From positions 1 to 64,000 of the forward strand of contig NZ_BMUL01000020.1 in the NCBI RefSeq assembly GCF_014650175.1: a stretch of DNA of 64,000 nucleotides. Reading direction: 5' to 3'. Shown here in pieces: positions 25,782-33,674 of this stretch; position 1 is the first letter of the stretch, and the number at the start of each line of letters is the position of its first letter. A program made the position numbers and the translations under genes. The notes below the pieces were generated by a model. It was not told the DNA's origin, did no database searches, and worked only from the letters and a program-made list of their open reading frames with translations. The DNA comes from Streptomyces termitum. Its GTDB lineage: Bacteria > Actinomycetota > Actinomycetes > Streptomycetales > Streptomycetaceae.

Positions 25782-27006
25782 CGGCGCGGAGCCGGCCGCC
25801 CCGGGCCAGGGCCGCCACCGCCGCCGCGCAGGCCAGCCCCACCGAGGCGAGGGCCAGCCAGGGCAGCGGCGTCCAGCCGGTGACGTCGAGGAGGACGCCC
25901 GTGCCCAGGTTCCCCAGGGTGATGCCGATGCCGCAGACCGTGTTGTAGAGCCCGTAGTGGGTGGCGATCCAGCGCCCCCGGGAGAGGGCGACGACGGTGT
26001 CCATCTCGTACGGGTAGAGCACCGCGTTCGCCACCGCCAGCACCGCCGCGCACAGCAGCAGCGCCGGGGCGCCCCGGCCGAGGGCGGCGGGCAGCAGGAA
26101 GGCGCCGCCCATCAGGGCGAGCCCCAGGACGAGGCACCGCTCGCGGGAGAGCCGGGCCGCGCACCAGGCGGTGATCCGCAGCTGCCCGGCGAGCGCGACG
26201 AGCGCGGAGACGACGAACAGCGCGGTCGTCGTCCCGGTGCCGCCCGCCGCGAGCGGCAGCGCCAGGTAGACCTGGAAGGAGAGCACGTACGAGCCGGTCA
26301 TGGCGAGCGAGAAGAGCCAGAAGAGCCGGTTGCCGAGGACGGTGCGGAACTGCCCCCGGGCCCCGGCCCTCCCCGGCTCGGGGCGCCCGCCGCCCGCCGA
26401 GACCGGCAGGTGGCGCAGCTGTACCAGGGTCAGGGCGAGGAAGAGGAGCGCCGCGACCACGCAGGTCAGCCGGAAGGAGACCCCGGTGAGCGCCACCCCG
26501 AGCAGCGGGCCGAGCAGGATGCCCGCCTGGTAGTACGTGTTGAACAGGGCGAATGCCTCCACCCGGCGCTCCTCCCCGGCCTCCGCCGCCAGGCAGGCGC
26601 GGACGGCCGGGTTGAAGAGGGCGCCGGCGAGGCCGGTGGCGAGCGAGGCGGCGATCAGGACGGGCAGCGACTGCGCGAAGGCGAGCGCGCCGAAGCCCGC
26701 GGTCCGCAGCGCGCAGCCGGCCACGATGAGCGGCTTGAAGCCGAGCCGGTCGGCGAGCGCGCCGCCGACGAGGAACATGCCCTGCTGGGAGAGGTTGCGG
26801 ACGCCGAGGACGAGCCCGACCGCCCAGGCCGCCATGCCGAGCCCGTCGGCCAGGTGGGCGGCCAGGTAGGGCATCAGCATGTAGAAGCCGAGGTTGATGG
26901 TGAGCTGGTTGAGGAAGAGGAGCCGGACCGCCGGGGTGAAGGTACGGCTCCGCTTCCAGATCCCGCCCTGCGGCGGGGCGGGCGTGGGGGTGGTCGTGGT
27001 GCTCAA
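25777..27006 (-). CDS. MFS transporter coupled to a cysteine-synthase-like gene
   Basis: The 409-residue protein has about 12 membrane segments. MFS motifs appear in 'QGMFLVGGALADRLGFKPLIV' (loop 2-3) and the symmetric loop near 290. The start is unusual: TTG at 27006 overlaps the upstream stop codon as TTGA (27003-27006), so translation is probably coupled to the PLP enzyme. This arrangement suggests export of the amino-acid-like product made by that enzyme, which is an inference. The last codons run into the 171-bp hairpin element, whose end supplies the TAG stop. An insertion may therefore have set the C-terminus. Confidence 0.82.
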   Translation of the reverse strand: MSTTTTPTPAPPQGGIWKRSRTFTPAVRLLFLNQLTINLGFYMLMPYLAAHLADGLGMAAWAVGLVLGVRNLSQQGMFLVGGALADRLGFKPLIVAGCALRTAGFGALAFAQSLPVLIAASLATGLAGALFNPAVRACLAAEAGEERRVEAFALFNTYYQAGILLGPLLGVALTGVSFRLTCVVAALLFLALTLVQLRHLPVSAGGGRPEPGRAGARGQFRTVLGNRLFWLFSLAMTGSYVLSFQVYLALPLAAGGTGTTTALFVVSALVALAGQLRITAWCAARLSRERCLVLGLALMGGAFLLPAALGRGAPALLLCAAVLAVANAVLYPYEMDTVVALSRGRWIATHYGLYNTVCGIGITLGNLGTGVLLDVTGWTPLPWLALASVGLACAAAVAALARGGRLRAA

Positions 27007-28097
27007 CGCGCCGCCCCCGCCCGCACCTCGGGACCGGCCTCCGCGACCGGTCCCGCCGCGACCCCCGGCCCCGCCGCCGCCCGGTCCAGGACCCTGCGGG
27101 TCCAGCTCTCGATGCCCTCCGGGCCCGTGTAGGGGGCGGGTTCGTCGCGGACGGGGCCGTCGAGGAGGCCGTGCGCGGCGCAGTACTCGTCGTTGAAGAC
27201 GGTGTCGAAGTAGCGCTGCGGCCCGTCCGGGAAGACGGCCGCGATGCGGGTGCCGCGCGGGCGGGTCCGGGCGAGCCAGCCGGCGACGAGGGCGACCGCG
27301 CCGACGCTCCAGCCGCCGGTGGCGAACTGGCGGGCGGCGAGCCGGCGGGCCGAGCGGACCGCCTCGGCGGGCGCCACCCAGTGGACCTCGTCGAAGGCCG
27401 CGTGGTCGACGTTGGCCGGGTGGATGGAGGAGCCGAGCCCGCGCATCAGCCGCTCCCCGGCGGGCAGTCCGAAGACGGTGGAGCGGATCGAGTCGACGCC
27501 GACGAGCTCCAGGGCGGGGCTGCTGGTGGCGCGCAGCGCGCGGGCGACGCCGGCCGAGTGGCCGCCGGTGCCGACGGCGCAGACGAGGACGTCGATCCGG
27601 TCGAGCTGTCCGGAGAGTTCGGCGGCGAGCCCGGTGTAGGCGGCCGGGTTGTCGGGGTTCCCGTACTGGTCGGGCCACCAGGCGCCGTCGAGGCGGGCGA
27701 GGAGTTCGGCGACCCGGTCCTTGCGGGCCTGCTGCCAGCCGCCGTGCGGGCTGGGCTCGGTGACCAGGTGGACGGTGGCGCCGTGGGCGGTGAGCAGCCG
27801 CTCGACGATCGGCTCCAGGCCGGGGTCGGTGACGACGTGCACGGGGTGGCCGTGGACCACCCCGGCGAGGGCGAGGCCGAGGCCGAGGGTGCCGGAGGTG
27901 GACTCGACGATGGGGGCGCCGGGCCGCAGGTCGCCCCGGCGGCGGGCCTGCTCGACCATGTGGAGCGCGGCCCGGTCCTTGATGCCGCCGGAGTTGAAGC
28001 CTTCGAGCTTGGCCCAGTAGCCGTCGTCGGTCCACAGGACGGGGGTGTTGCCGACGGTCGGGTACGCGGGCAGGGGGGTGCGCGTGGGGGCGTGCAT
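27003..28097 (-). CDS. PLP-dependent cysteine-synthase-family enzyme
   Basis: This 364-residue fold-type II PLP enzyme is related to CysK/CBS. The PLP lysine is K40 in 'NSGGIKDRAAL', and the phosphate-binding loop is 'AVGTGGHSAG'. The substrate loop reads STSGT (66-70) instead of the usual TSGN-T of cysteine synthase. That argues against plain O-acetylserine sulfhydrylase activity. A 30-residue Gly/Ala/Pro tail ends the chain. ATG 28097 is chosen because GAGGA lies eight bases upstream; the earlier TTG at 28112 overlaps that ribosome site. It shares TTGA with the MFS gene. Product could be a non-proteinogenic amino acid or a thiol metabolite. Confidence 0.82.
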   Translation of the reverse strand: MHAPTRTPLPAYPTVGNTPVLWTDDGYWAKLEGFNSGGIKDRAALHMVEQARRRGDLRPGAPIVESTSGTLGLGLALAGVVHGHPVHVVTDPGLEPIVERLLTAHGATVHLVTEPSPHGGWQQARKDRVAELLARLDGAWWPDQYGNPDNPAAYTGLAAELSGQLDRIDVLVCAVGTGGHSAGVARALRATSSPALELVGVDSIRSTVFGLPAGERLMRGLGSSIHPANVDHAAFDEVHWVAPAEAVRSARRLAARQFATGGWSVGAVALVAGWLARTRPRGTRIAAVFPDGPQRYFDTVFNDEYCAAHGLLDGPVRDEPAPYTGPEGIESWTRRVLDRAAAGPGVAAGPVAEAGPEVRAGAAR

Positions 28098-28170
28098 GGG
28101 GTACGTCCTCAAGATGGGGTGGTGCGCGGGAAGGTGCGGGCGGTCGCGGCGGGGCGCCGCGGCGGCCGGC

Positions 28171-28605
28171 TCAGTTCCGGTCCACCCCGAGGGCGATGAG
28201 CAGTCTTCCGGGCGCGGGGCGGGGCCCGGCGCGGGTGCGGCCGCCCGGGGGCACGGCGCCCGGCGGCGGCGGGGTGTCCCCGGCGTCGGCGGCGGCGGAG
28301 GGCCCCGGCGGGTCGAGCTGCGGGGCGGCGGCGGTCGCGGCGGAGACGGGCAGGTCCACGACGTGGCCCTCGCCGCCCTCGCCGCAGCCGTGCGGCACGG
28401 GTCCGTGGACGGGACTGGCGACGGCGACGGCCGCGCCGGTGGCCGCGTGCCCGACGGGGCCGGAGGCGGGGGCCGCGTGCGCGGGGGTCCCGTGGCAGAG
28501 GCCGGCGAAGAGCGCGACCAGCGCGAGGAGGAGCAGGAGGACGGGCGCCCGTCCTCCTGCTCCTCCTCGTCCGGCCGTCACCGCCGGCCCCGTTCGCTCA
28601 CGCAT
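28171..28605 (-). CDS. Small secreted or membrane-anchored hypothetical protein
   Basis: The 144-residue product has an arginine-rich N-terminus and a hydrophobic segment (about 21-35, VLLLLLALVALFAGL). A possible signal peptidase site follows at 'AHAAPA'. The mature part is Ala/Pro/Gly-rich with scattered histidines and one cysteine ('VPHGCGEGGEGHVVDLP'), which could bind a metal. I do not recognise a family. It lies 73 bp upstream of the PLP enzyme on the same strand and may share its transcript. Low complexity makes a chance frame possible, but the well-formed signal segment supports a real gene. Confidence 0.5.
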   Translation of the reverse strand: MRERTGPAVTAGRGGAGGRAPVLLLLLALVALFAGLCHGTPAHAAPASGPVGHAATGAAVAVASPVHGPVPHGCGEGGEGHVVDLPVSAATAAAPQLDPPGPSAAADAGDTPPPPGAVPPGGRTRAGPRPAPGRLLIALGVDRN

Positions 28606-28711
28606 CGCACTCGTGACGTTACGTTCCGCGTTCGTCCGTGCGCAAAGGGACGGGCGGGGACCGGCGGTGTTTCGGCCAGCGTTTACTTCGGGCGGGTCGC
28701 CGCCGGGCGGG

Positions 28712-29452
28712 CTACAGGTTCCGCTCGGCGAAGACCGCGAGGGCGTCGCGCACCAGGATCGCGGTGCCCTCGCCGTGCCGGTCGTAGTTCTCGGCGAACC
28801 TCGGATCGTCCACGTACATCTGGCCGAGCCCGATCACGTACTCCTTCGTCGGGCTCGTCGTCAGGGACAGCCAGTCGTACTGGCGGCGGGCGAGCTCCTG
28901 CACCTCCGGGGCGTCCGGGGCGAGCCCGGCCGCGGCGGCGGCGCCGAAGTCGCGGGCGATGCCCTTCTGGGTCTCCAGGAACTCCCGCCTCTCGGCCTCG
29001 CCCAGCGAGCGCCACCAGCGGTCCCCGCTCTCGTACGCCTCGCGGCCCCACCGTTCGGTGACCTCGGCCTCGTAGCGGGTGTGGTCGAATCCGTCGAGGA
29101 CTTCGTCGGCCATGAGCTGTTCTCCTCTCTCGGTCTTGTGGAGAGTGGTCCGTACGGCTTCGATCCGCCGCCCGATGCGCTCGCGCTCCTGTTCCAGGAG
29201 GGCCAGATGCGTGCGCAGGGCGGCCGAGGTGTCCCGCTGGCCTTCGAGGACCTCGGCGATCGCGGGCAGCGAGAGCCCGAGCTCGCGCAGCAGCAGGATG
29301 CGCTGCAGCCGGACGAGCGCCGCCTGGTCGTAGTACCGGTAACCGTTCGCGCCGGTCCGGCTCGGCTCCAGCAGTCCCAGCTCGCCGTAGTGGCGGAGCG
29401 TGCGGCTGGTGGTGCCGGCCTTCCTGGCGATCTCCTGGATCGACCACTCCAT
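28712..29452 (-). CDS. MerR-family regulator with TipAS-type antibiotic-binding domain
   Basis: The 246-residue protein has a MerR winged helix at 1-70 ('WSIQEIARKAGTTSRTLRHY', then 'GANGYRYYDQAALVRLQRI'). A dimerisation coil (about 75-112) and a C-terminal TipAS-like globin-fold domain (about 115-246, ending 'GLGQMYVDDPRFAENYDRHG') follow. In S. coelicolor TipAL this domain binds thiopeptide antibiotics. An internal ATG at 29113 (MADEVLDGF) has a strong AGAGGAG eight bases upstream, so a 133-residue short form can be made separately, exactly as for TipAS. It is flanked downstream by the secreted hypothetical gene. No thiopeptide cluster is present. Confidence 0.88.
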   Translation of the reverse strand: MEWSIQEIARKAGTTSRTLRHYGELGLLEPSRTGANGYRYYDQAALVRLQRILLLRELGLSLPAIAEVLEGQRDTSAALRTHLALLEQERERIGRRIEAVRTTLHKTERGEQLMADEVLDGFDHTRYEAEVTERWGREAYESGDRWWRSLGEAERREFLETQKGIARDFGAAAAAGLAPDAPEVQELARRQYDWLSLTTSPTKEYVIGLGQMYVDDPRFAENYDRHGEGTAILVRDALAVFAERNL

Positions 29453-29527
29453 GCCGAGAACGGTAGAACTTGACGCTGCGTAAAGGTCAAGCGCGCTCGA
29501 TGCCCCGGGGCCGGACCCCGGGAACGC

Positions 29528-29565
29528 CGAAGGCCCGGACCGTCCTGAGACGATCCGGGCCTTCG
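29528..29565 (-). terminator. Terminator after the initiator tRNA
   Basis: A 12-bp perfect stem (CGAAGGCCCGGA against TCCGGGCCTTCG) plus four inner pairs lies 11 bases past the mature 3' end of the leftward tRNA. Confidence 0.8.
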
Positions 29566-29575
29566 GGCTACTGAG

Positions 29576-29649
29576 TAGCGGGGACAGGATTTGAACCTGC
29601 GACCTCTGGGTTATGAGCCCAGCGAGCTACCGAGCTGCTCCACCCCGCG
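29576..29649 (-). tRNA. Initiator tRNA-Met (CAU)
   Basis: The cloverleaf is complete: acceptor CGCGGGG / CCCCGCT, anticodon loop CTCATAA, T-arm GCAGG TTCAAAT CCTGT. Two initiator hallmarks are present: no Watson-Crick pair at 1-72 (C against T) and three consecutive G:C pairs above the anticodon loop (GGG/CCC). The CCA end is not encoded. It is followed by a terminator hairpin. Confidence 0.96.
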
Positions 29650-29755
29650 TCGGTGAATACGACTCTACGCGATGGTCGGCGAAAACCGAAATCCGTTTCC
29701 CCGGGGCCCCGGGCCACCCCCCGGCCGCTCCTGGAGGCGCCCCCGCCCCCGGTCG

Positions 29756-30238
29756 TCAGCAGCCGCAGTCCCCGCCCTCGGCGGGTGCCGTCAGCGGGTC
29801 CGGGGTCCGCCGCGCCGGGCCCTCCCAGGTCTCGTACGCGAAGCCCTCCCGCACCCAGTACTCGAAGCCGCCGAGCATCTCCTTCACCCGGAAGCCCCGC
29901 TCGGCGAGGGCGAGCGCCGCGCGCGTGGCGCCGTTGCAGCCCGGCCCCCAGCAGTAGGTGACGACCGGCACCGACCGGTCCAGGAGCCGGTCGGCCTGCT
30001 CGGGGACGAGCGCCGTCGGCAGGTGCACCGCGCCGGGCACGTGCCCCTGGTCCCAGGCGGCGGTGGAGCGGGAGTCGAGCACCACGAAGCCCGGGTCTCC
30101 CCCGGCGGCCAGCGCGGCGGCCACGTCGGAGACGTCGGCGTGGAAGGCGAGGCTCGCGGAGAAGTACGCGGCCGCGGCGGCGGGTGTGGCCGGCGGGGTG
30201 CGGAGGACCGGGTTGACCTGCGTCGATGTCGTCGTCAT
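29756..30238 (-). CDS. Rhodanese-domain protein
   Basis: A single rhodanese fold occupies residues 35-150 of 160. 'FVVLDSRSTAAWDQGHVPGA' matches the CDC25/rhodanese N-motif. The active-site loop is 'TYCWGPGCNGA' with Cys96 as the persulfide-forming residue and a second Cys101 five residues on. The C-terminus ends 'EGGDCGC'. Such proteins move sulfane sulfur or sense oxidants. Start ATG 30238 is preferred; ATG 30244 is two codons upstream, and further upstream frame lacks similarity. The gene is divergent from an ECF41 sigma factor, whose neighbours are often redox enzymes, so it may belong to that regulon (inference). Confidence 0.85.
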   Translation of the reverse strand: MTTTSTQVNPVLRTPPATPAAAAAYFSASLAFHADVSDVAAALAAGGDPGFVVLDSRSTAAWDQGHVPGAVHLPTALVPEQADRLLDRSVPVVTYCWGPGCNGATRAALALAERGFRVKEMLGGFEYWVREGFAYETWEGPARRTPDPLTAPAEGGDCGC

Positions 30239-30441
30239 GACCATCAACCTACGGAGGATGACCCCGCCCTTGAAGGGGCGTTCCACGGCGCAAAGGCCAC
30301 CCCGCCGGGAAAGCCACGGCACGGAGCCGCCCCCGCCGTGGATCTCACGCTCCGGTCCGGCACTCCGGCACCCACCGGTCCGCCGACTACTCCTAGGCTC
30401 GGGCCCGTTGACGGCTCCGGCACCCCTTTCCGGGGGCCCGC

Positions 30442-30468
30442 CGTCACATCCGCGCGTTCCGATCCGTC
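30442..30468 (+). promoter_or_regulatory. ECF41-type promoter
   Basis: CGTCACA (30442-30448), exactly 16 bases, then CGTC (30465-30468) matches the ECF41 consensus TGTCACA-N16-CGTC at all but the first base. It sits 38 bases upstream of the ATG of the ECF41 gene itself, so autoregulation is likely. Confidence 0.7.
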
Positions 30469-30506
30469 ATGGAGCCATGACGGAACACGAAGGGGGAGAA
30501 CGAAGG

Positions 30507-31448
30507 ATGGAAGACACCAGGACCGGCGCACCGGACCGCACCGGGGGCGACGCGGAGGCGCTGGCCCGCCGCTTCGAGGCCGACCGGGGCCACCTGCGGG
30601 CCGTCGCCTACCGCATGCTCGGCTCCCTCGGCGAGGCCGAGGACGCCGTCCAGGAGACCTGGATCAAGCTCGGCCGCACCGACGTGAGCGGCGTCGCCAA
30701 CCTCACCGGCTGGCTCACCACCGTCATCGGCCGGGTCTGCCTGGACATGCTGCGCTCGCGCGGCTCCCGGCGCGAGGACCCGCTGGAGTACTACGTCCCC
30801 GACCCGGTCGTGCACGTCCCCGGCGCGGGCGACCCGGCGCACGCCGCCGAACTCACCGAATCCGTCGGCCTGGCGCTCCTCGTCGTCCTGGAGACCCTCG
30901 CCCCGGCCGAACGGCTCGCCTTCGTGCTGCACGACATGTTCGCCGTCCCCTTCGACGAGATCGCGCCCGTCGTGGACCGCTCCGCCGCCGCGACCCGCCA
31001 GCTCGCCAGCCGGGCCCGCCGCCGCGTCCAGGACGCCACCCTGGGCCCCGGGCCCGACGCCCGCCGCCAGCGGGAGATCGCCGACGCCTTCCTCGCCGCC
31101 TCCCGGGGCGGCGACTTCGAGGGCCTTCTCGCCGTCCTCGACCCGGACGCCGTGCTGCGCGCCGACGGCGGCACGCTCCTCGCGGGCACCTCCCGGGTCG
31201 TCCGGGGCGCCGAGACGATCACCCGCCAGGCCCTCATGTACGCGTCCTTCGGCCACGCGTCCCTGCCGGTCGTCGCCAACGGGCAGCCGGCGCTCCTCTC
31301 CGTCGTCGACGGGAAGCCCGGCTCCCTCATGGTCTTCACGATCGTCGGCGACCGGATCGTCGAACTGCACGTCCTGGCGGACCCGGAGCGCGTCGCCGCC
31401 CTCGGCATCCCTCAGGAGGCCCTCGCCGGCGCGATCGGCTCCGCCTGA
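30507..31448 (+). CDS. ECF41-family (SigJ-like) sigma factor with SnoaL-like C-terminal domain
   Basis: The 313-residue product has sigma region 2 (about 20-85, 'YRMLGSLGEAEDAVQETWIKL') and region 4 (about 125-175, 'RLAFVLHDMFAVPFDEIAPVV'). A C-terminal SnoaL_2 domain (about 190-310) includes the 'ADGGTLLAG' motif equivalent to the DGGG box of ECF41 factors. That domain regulates the sigma activity internally in place of an anti-sigma factor. ATG 30507 has GGGGGAG about eight bases upstream; the earlier ATG 30477 has its GGAG too close. The upstream ECF41-like promoter argues for self-activation. The usual carboxymuconolactone decarboxylase partner gene is absent; a rhodanese gene takes that place. 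Confidence 0.9.
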   Translation: MEDTRTGAPDRTGGDAEALARRFEADRGHLRAVAYRMLGSLGEAEDAVQETWIKLGRTDVSGVANLTGWLTTVIGRVCLDMLRSRGSRREDPLEYYVPDPVVHVPGAGDPAHAAELTESVGLALLVVLETLAPAERLAFVLHDMFAVPFDEIAPVVDRSAAATRQLASRARRRVQDATLGPGPDARRQREIADAFLAASRGGDFEGLLAVLDPDAVLRADGGTLLAGTSRVVRGAETITRQALMYASFGHASLPVVANGQPALLSVVDGKPGSLMVFTIVGDRIVELHVLADPERVAALGIPQEALAGAIGSA

Positions 31449-31491
31449 CCCCGGCCGGACCGGGGCCGTCGCGAGCCGTACGCCCGTCCCC

Positions 31492-32157
31492 TCAGGAGGC
31501 GGGCGTACGGCGGTGGGTGAGGGAGGCGCCGACGGCGAGGGACGCGGCGCCGCTCGCCAGGCCCAGGACGGCGCCCGCGGCCACGTCGCCGGGGTAGTGC
31601 ACGCCGGTGTGGACGCGGGAGTAGCCGACCGCCCAGGCCAGCAGCCCCAGCGGCACCGCCACCGGCGGCAGCACGACGCCCGCGGCGGTGGCGAAGGCGA
31701 CCGCCGAGGCGGTGTGCCCGGACGGGAACGACGCCGACTCCGGCATCGGCACGTGCCGGCCCACCACCACCCGGGCCGCCTCCCGGTCCGGGCGCGGCCG
31801 GCGCACCAGCCGCTTGCCGAGGAGGTTCGCCGAGGCCGAGGCGATCGCGATGGCGCCGACGCCCGCGAGGGCCGCCCGGCGCGGCCGCCCCGGGAAGAGG
31901 GCGAGCCCGGCGGCGACCGCGAAGGAGATCTTGGAGTGGTCGGCGGTGTGCGACAGCCGCCGCAGCCCGGCGTCCAGCGCGGGCGTCGGGGTGGCGGCCA
32001 CCGCCCCGTACACGGCGCCGTCCACCGCCCGCAGGTCGTGCAGCACGGCGCGGGCGGCGGCCGCCGCGGACCGCGGCCGGTCCCGGAGCCGTACCCGCCC
32101 CTGGGCCGCCCCGTCGGTCCCGGTGTGCTCTCCGTGCTCGGTGTGCTCGTCGCTCAT
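31492..32157 (-). CDS. PAP2-family membrane phosphatase
   Basis: The 221-residue protein has an N-terminal His/Glu/Thr-rich stretch and five or so hydrophobic segments. The three phosphatase motifs are 'KRLVRRPRPDREAARV', 'SFPSGHTASAVAFA' and 'YSRVHTGVHYPGDVAAG', with both catalytic histidines. It should dephosphorylate a lipid phosphate (phosphatidic acid, undecaprenyl or decaprenyl pyrophosphate) at the outer face of the membrane. The ATG at 32157 overlaps the stop of the upstream lipid-kinase-like gene as ATGA. The two are therefore translationally coupled and may act as an opposing kinase/phosphatase pair. Confidence 0.9.
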   Translation of the reverse strand: MSDEHTEHGEHTGTDGAAQGRVRLRDRPRSAAAAARAVLHDLRAVDGAVYGAVAATPTPALDAGLRRLSHTADHSKISFAVAAGLALFPGRPRRAALAGVGAIAIASASANLLGKRLVRRPRPDREAARVVVGRHVPMPESASFPSGHTASAVAFATAAGVVLPPVAVPLGLLAWAVGYSRVHTGVHYPGDVAAGAVLGLASGAASLAVGASLTHRRTPAS

Positions 32158-33578
32158 GCGCCGCTCCTGTGGGAATCGTCCCCGTGGTGAGGGTGGTGGT
32201 CGGGGAAGGCGAGCCGGATGATCCGCCGCCAGTCCAACGGCGGAGGCACCGGGACCGTCCCCGGCCGGTCCTTCGGCACCAGGACGCGCAGCGCGCGCGG
32301 CCGGATCTCGCAGACCACCGGGGTGGGCAGGACGAGGGCCTCCCCGTCCACGGCCACCGGGAGGGTGTCCTCCTCCGTCGGCACGCCGTCGGTGGTGACC
32401 CCGCCGTGGACCTCGACGCGGCGGGCGGCCAGCACGTTGAGCGCGGCGGACTGGGTGCCGAGGACGGCCAGTTCGGCGGCGTGCGCCGCGCCGTCCACCC
32501 GGATGCCGATCACGCCGAGCCGGCCGCCGTCGAGCCGGGCCCGGCGCCCCGCGCCCGCGCTGAGCGGGTCGGGGGTGGCGTACGGGTTGTTGCTGACCAG
32601 GATCGCCTGCTGGCCCGGGAGCCGGGTCGTGTCGGCGGTCGCGTCGAGCCGGTCGCCCTGCCCGCCCTGGAGCAGGTCCGGCAGCGCCTCCAGGGCGGTC
32701 CCGGCCTTGGCGTCGCGGTACTCGGGACGCTGCACGACGTCCGCGTACACGCCGAAGGAGACCGTGTTGACGAAGGGGCGGCCGGAGACCGAGCCGAGGT
32801 CGACGCGGAGCTCCTCGCCGTCGGTCAGCGCGTCCAGGCAGGCCGACGGGTCCTCCCGGTCGAGGCCCAGGTCCATGGCGAAGTGGTTGCGGGTACCGGC
32901 CGAGATCACCAGGAACGGCAGGTCGTGCTCGGCGGCCACCGCGGCCACCAGGGCCTGCGTGCCGTCGCCGCCCGCCACCCCGAGCAGGTCGGCGCCGTCC
33001 TCGACGGCCCGCCGGGCGAGCGCGGTGACGTCGGTCTCCCGCTCCGGGTCGAGCAGCTCGACCCGGGCGCCGAGCCGCTCCGCCTTCTCCACCAGGCCGA
33101 ACCGCTCCACCTTCCCGCCGCCGGACTTCGGGTTCATGATCAGCACGGCCCGGCGGGGCCGGGCGGCGGGCCGGGCCTCGGCGGGCCCGGACTCCTCCTC
33201 GCCCGGCCGCCGCAGCGCCGCCCGCGCGCAGCCCAGCGCGACGGCCCACAGCGCGACCGCGAGCAGCGCGAACAGCCACAGCCCCCCGACGACGTACAGC
33301 ACCAGCACCGCCACCGGAGCCCCGAACAGCAGCACCCCGCCGAGCACCCGCACCGGCCCCCGGTGCGCCAGGAACCACCACAGCCCCACGGCCGCCGCCG
33401 CCAGCCCCACCAGCCCGGTGAGCAGCACCAGGAGCCCGCCGCCGCCGAGCGCCGTGAGCAGCACCACGACCGCCGCGGCCGCCGCCGCGAGCGCCCCGCG
33501 CGCCAGCCCGCGCGCCACCTGCCCGGCGTCCCCGTGCTCACGCCACCGCGTCGACCCCGTCACCGACTCCACCTCCAC
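32154..33578 (-). CDS. Diacylglycerol/lipid kinase-family membrane protein
   Basis: The 474-residue product has four or so N-terminal membrane segments (about 25-125) fused to a DAGK catalytic domain (about 145-450). 'RRAVLIMNPKSGGGKVERF' begins the domain and 'GVAGGDGTQALVAAVA' is the nucleotide-binding GGDGT motif; 'ISAGTRNHFAMDLGL' follows. It phosphorylates a lipid or sphingoid-like alcohol. The fused N-terminal membrane part is longer than in DgkB. Start uncertain: GTG 33578 (MEVESVTG) is used; GTG 33623 would add 15 residues. Stop overlaps the PAP2 start. Confidence 0.85.
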   Translation of the reverse strand: MEVESVTGSTRWREHGDAGQVARGLARGALAAAAAAVVVLLTALGGGGLLVLLTGLVGLAAAAVGLWWFLAHRGPVRVLGGVLLFGAPVAVLVLYVVGGLWLFALLAVALWAVALGCARAALRRPGEEESGPAEARPAARPRRAVLIMNPKSGGGKVERFGLVEKAERLGARVELLDPERETDVTALARRAVEDGADLLGVAGGDGTQALVAAVAAEHDLPFLVISAGTRNHFAMDLGLDREDPSACLDALTDGEELRVDLGSVSGRPFVNTVSFGVYADVVQRPEYRDAKAGTALEALPDLLQGGQGDRLDATADTTRLPGQQAILVSNNPYATPDPLSAGAGRRARLDGGRLGVIGIRVDGAAHAAELAVLGTQSAALNVLAARRVEVHGGVTTDGVPTEEDTLPVAVDGEALVLPTPVVCEIRPRALRVLVPKDRPGTVPVPPPLDWRRIIRLAFPDHHPHHGDDSHRSGA

Positions 33579-33674
33579 GCTCCAGCTTCCCCCGGCGCTC
33601 CGCGGCACACCGCCTGGAGACACCCGTTCGACGGAACCCTCCCAGACCCGTGTCTCAACCCTGTCCCCGAACCG

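Noticed and set aside
25777..28035. 752-residue fusion of PLP enzyme and MFS transporter
   Set aside because: The N-terminal part is the PLP gene read in a wrong frame; the true genes overlap by TTGA and each has intact motifs.
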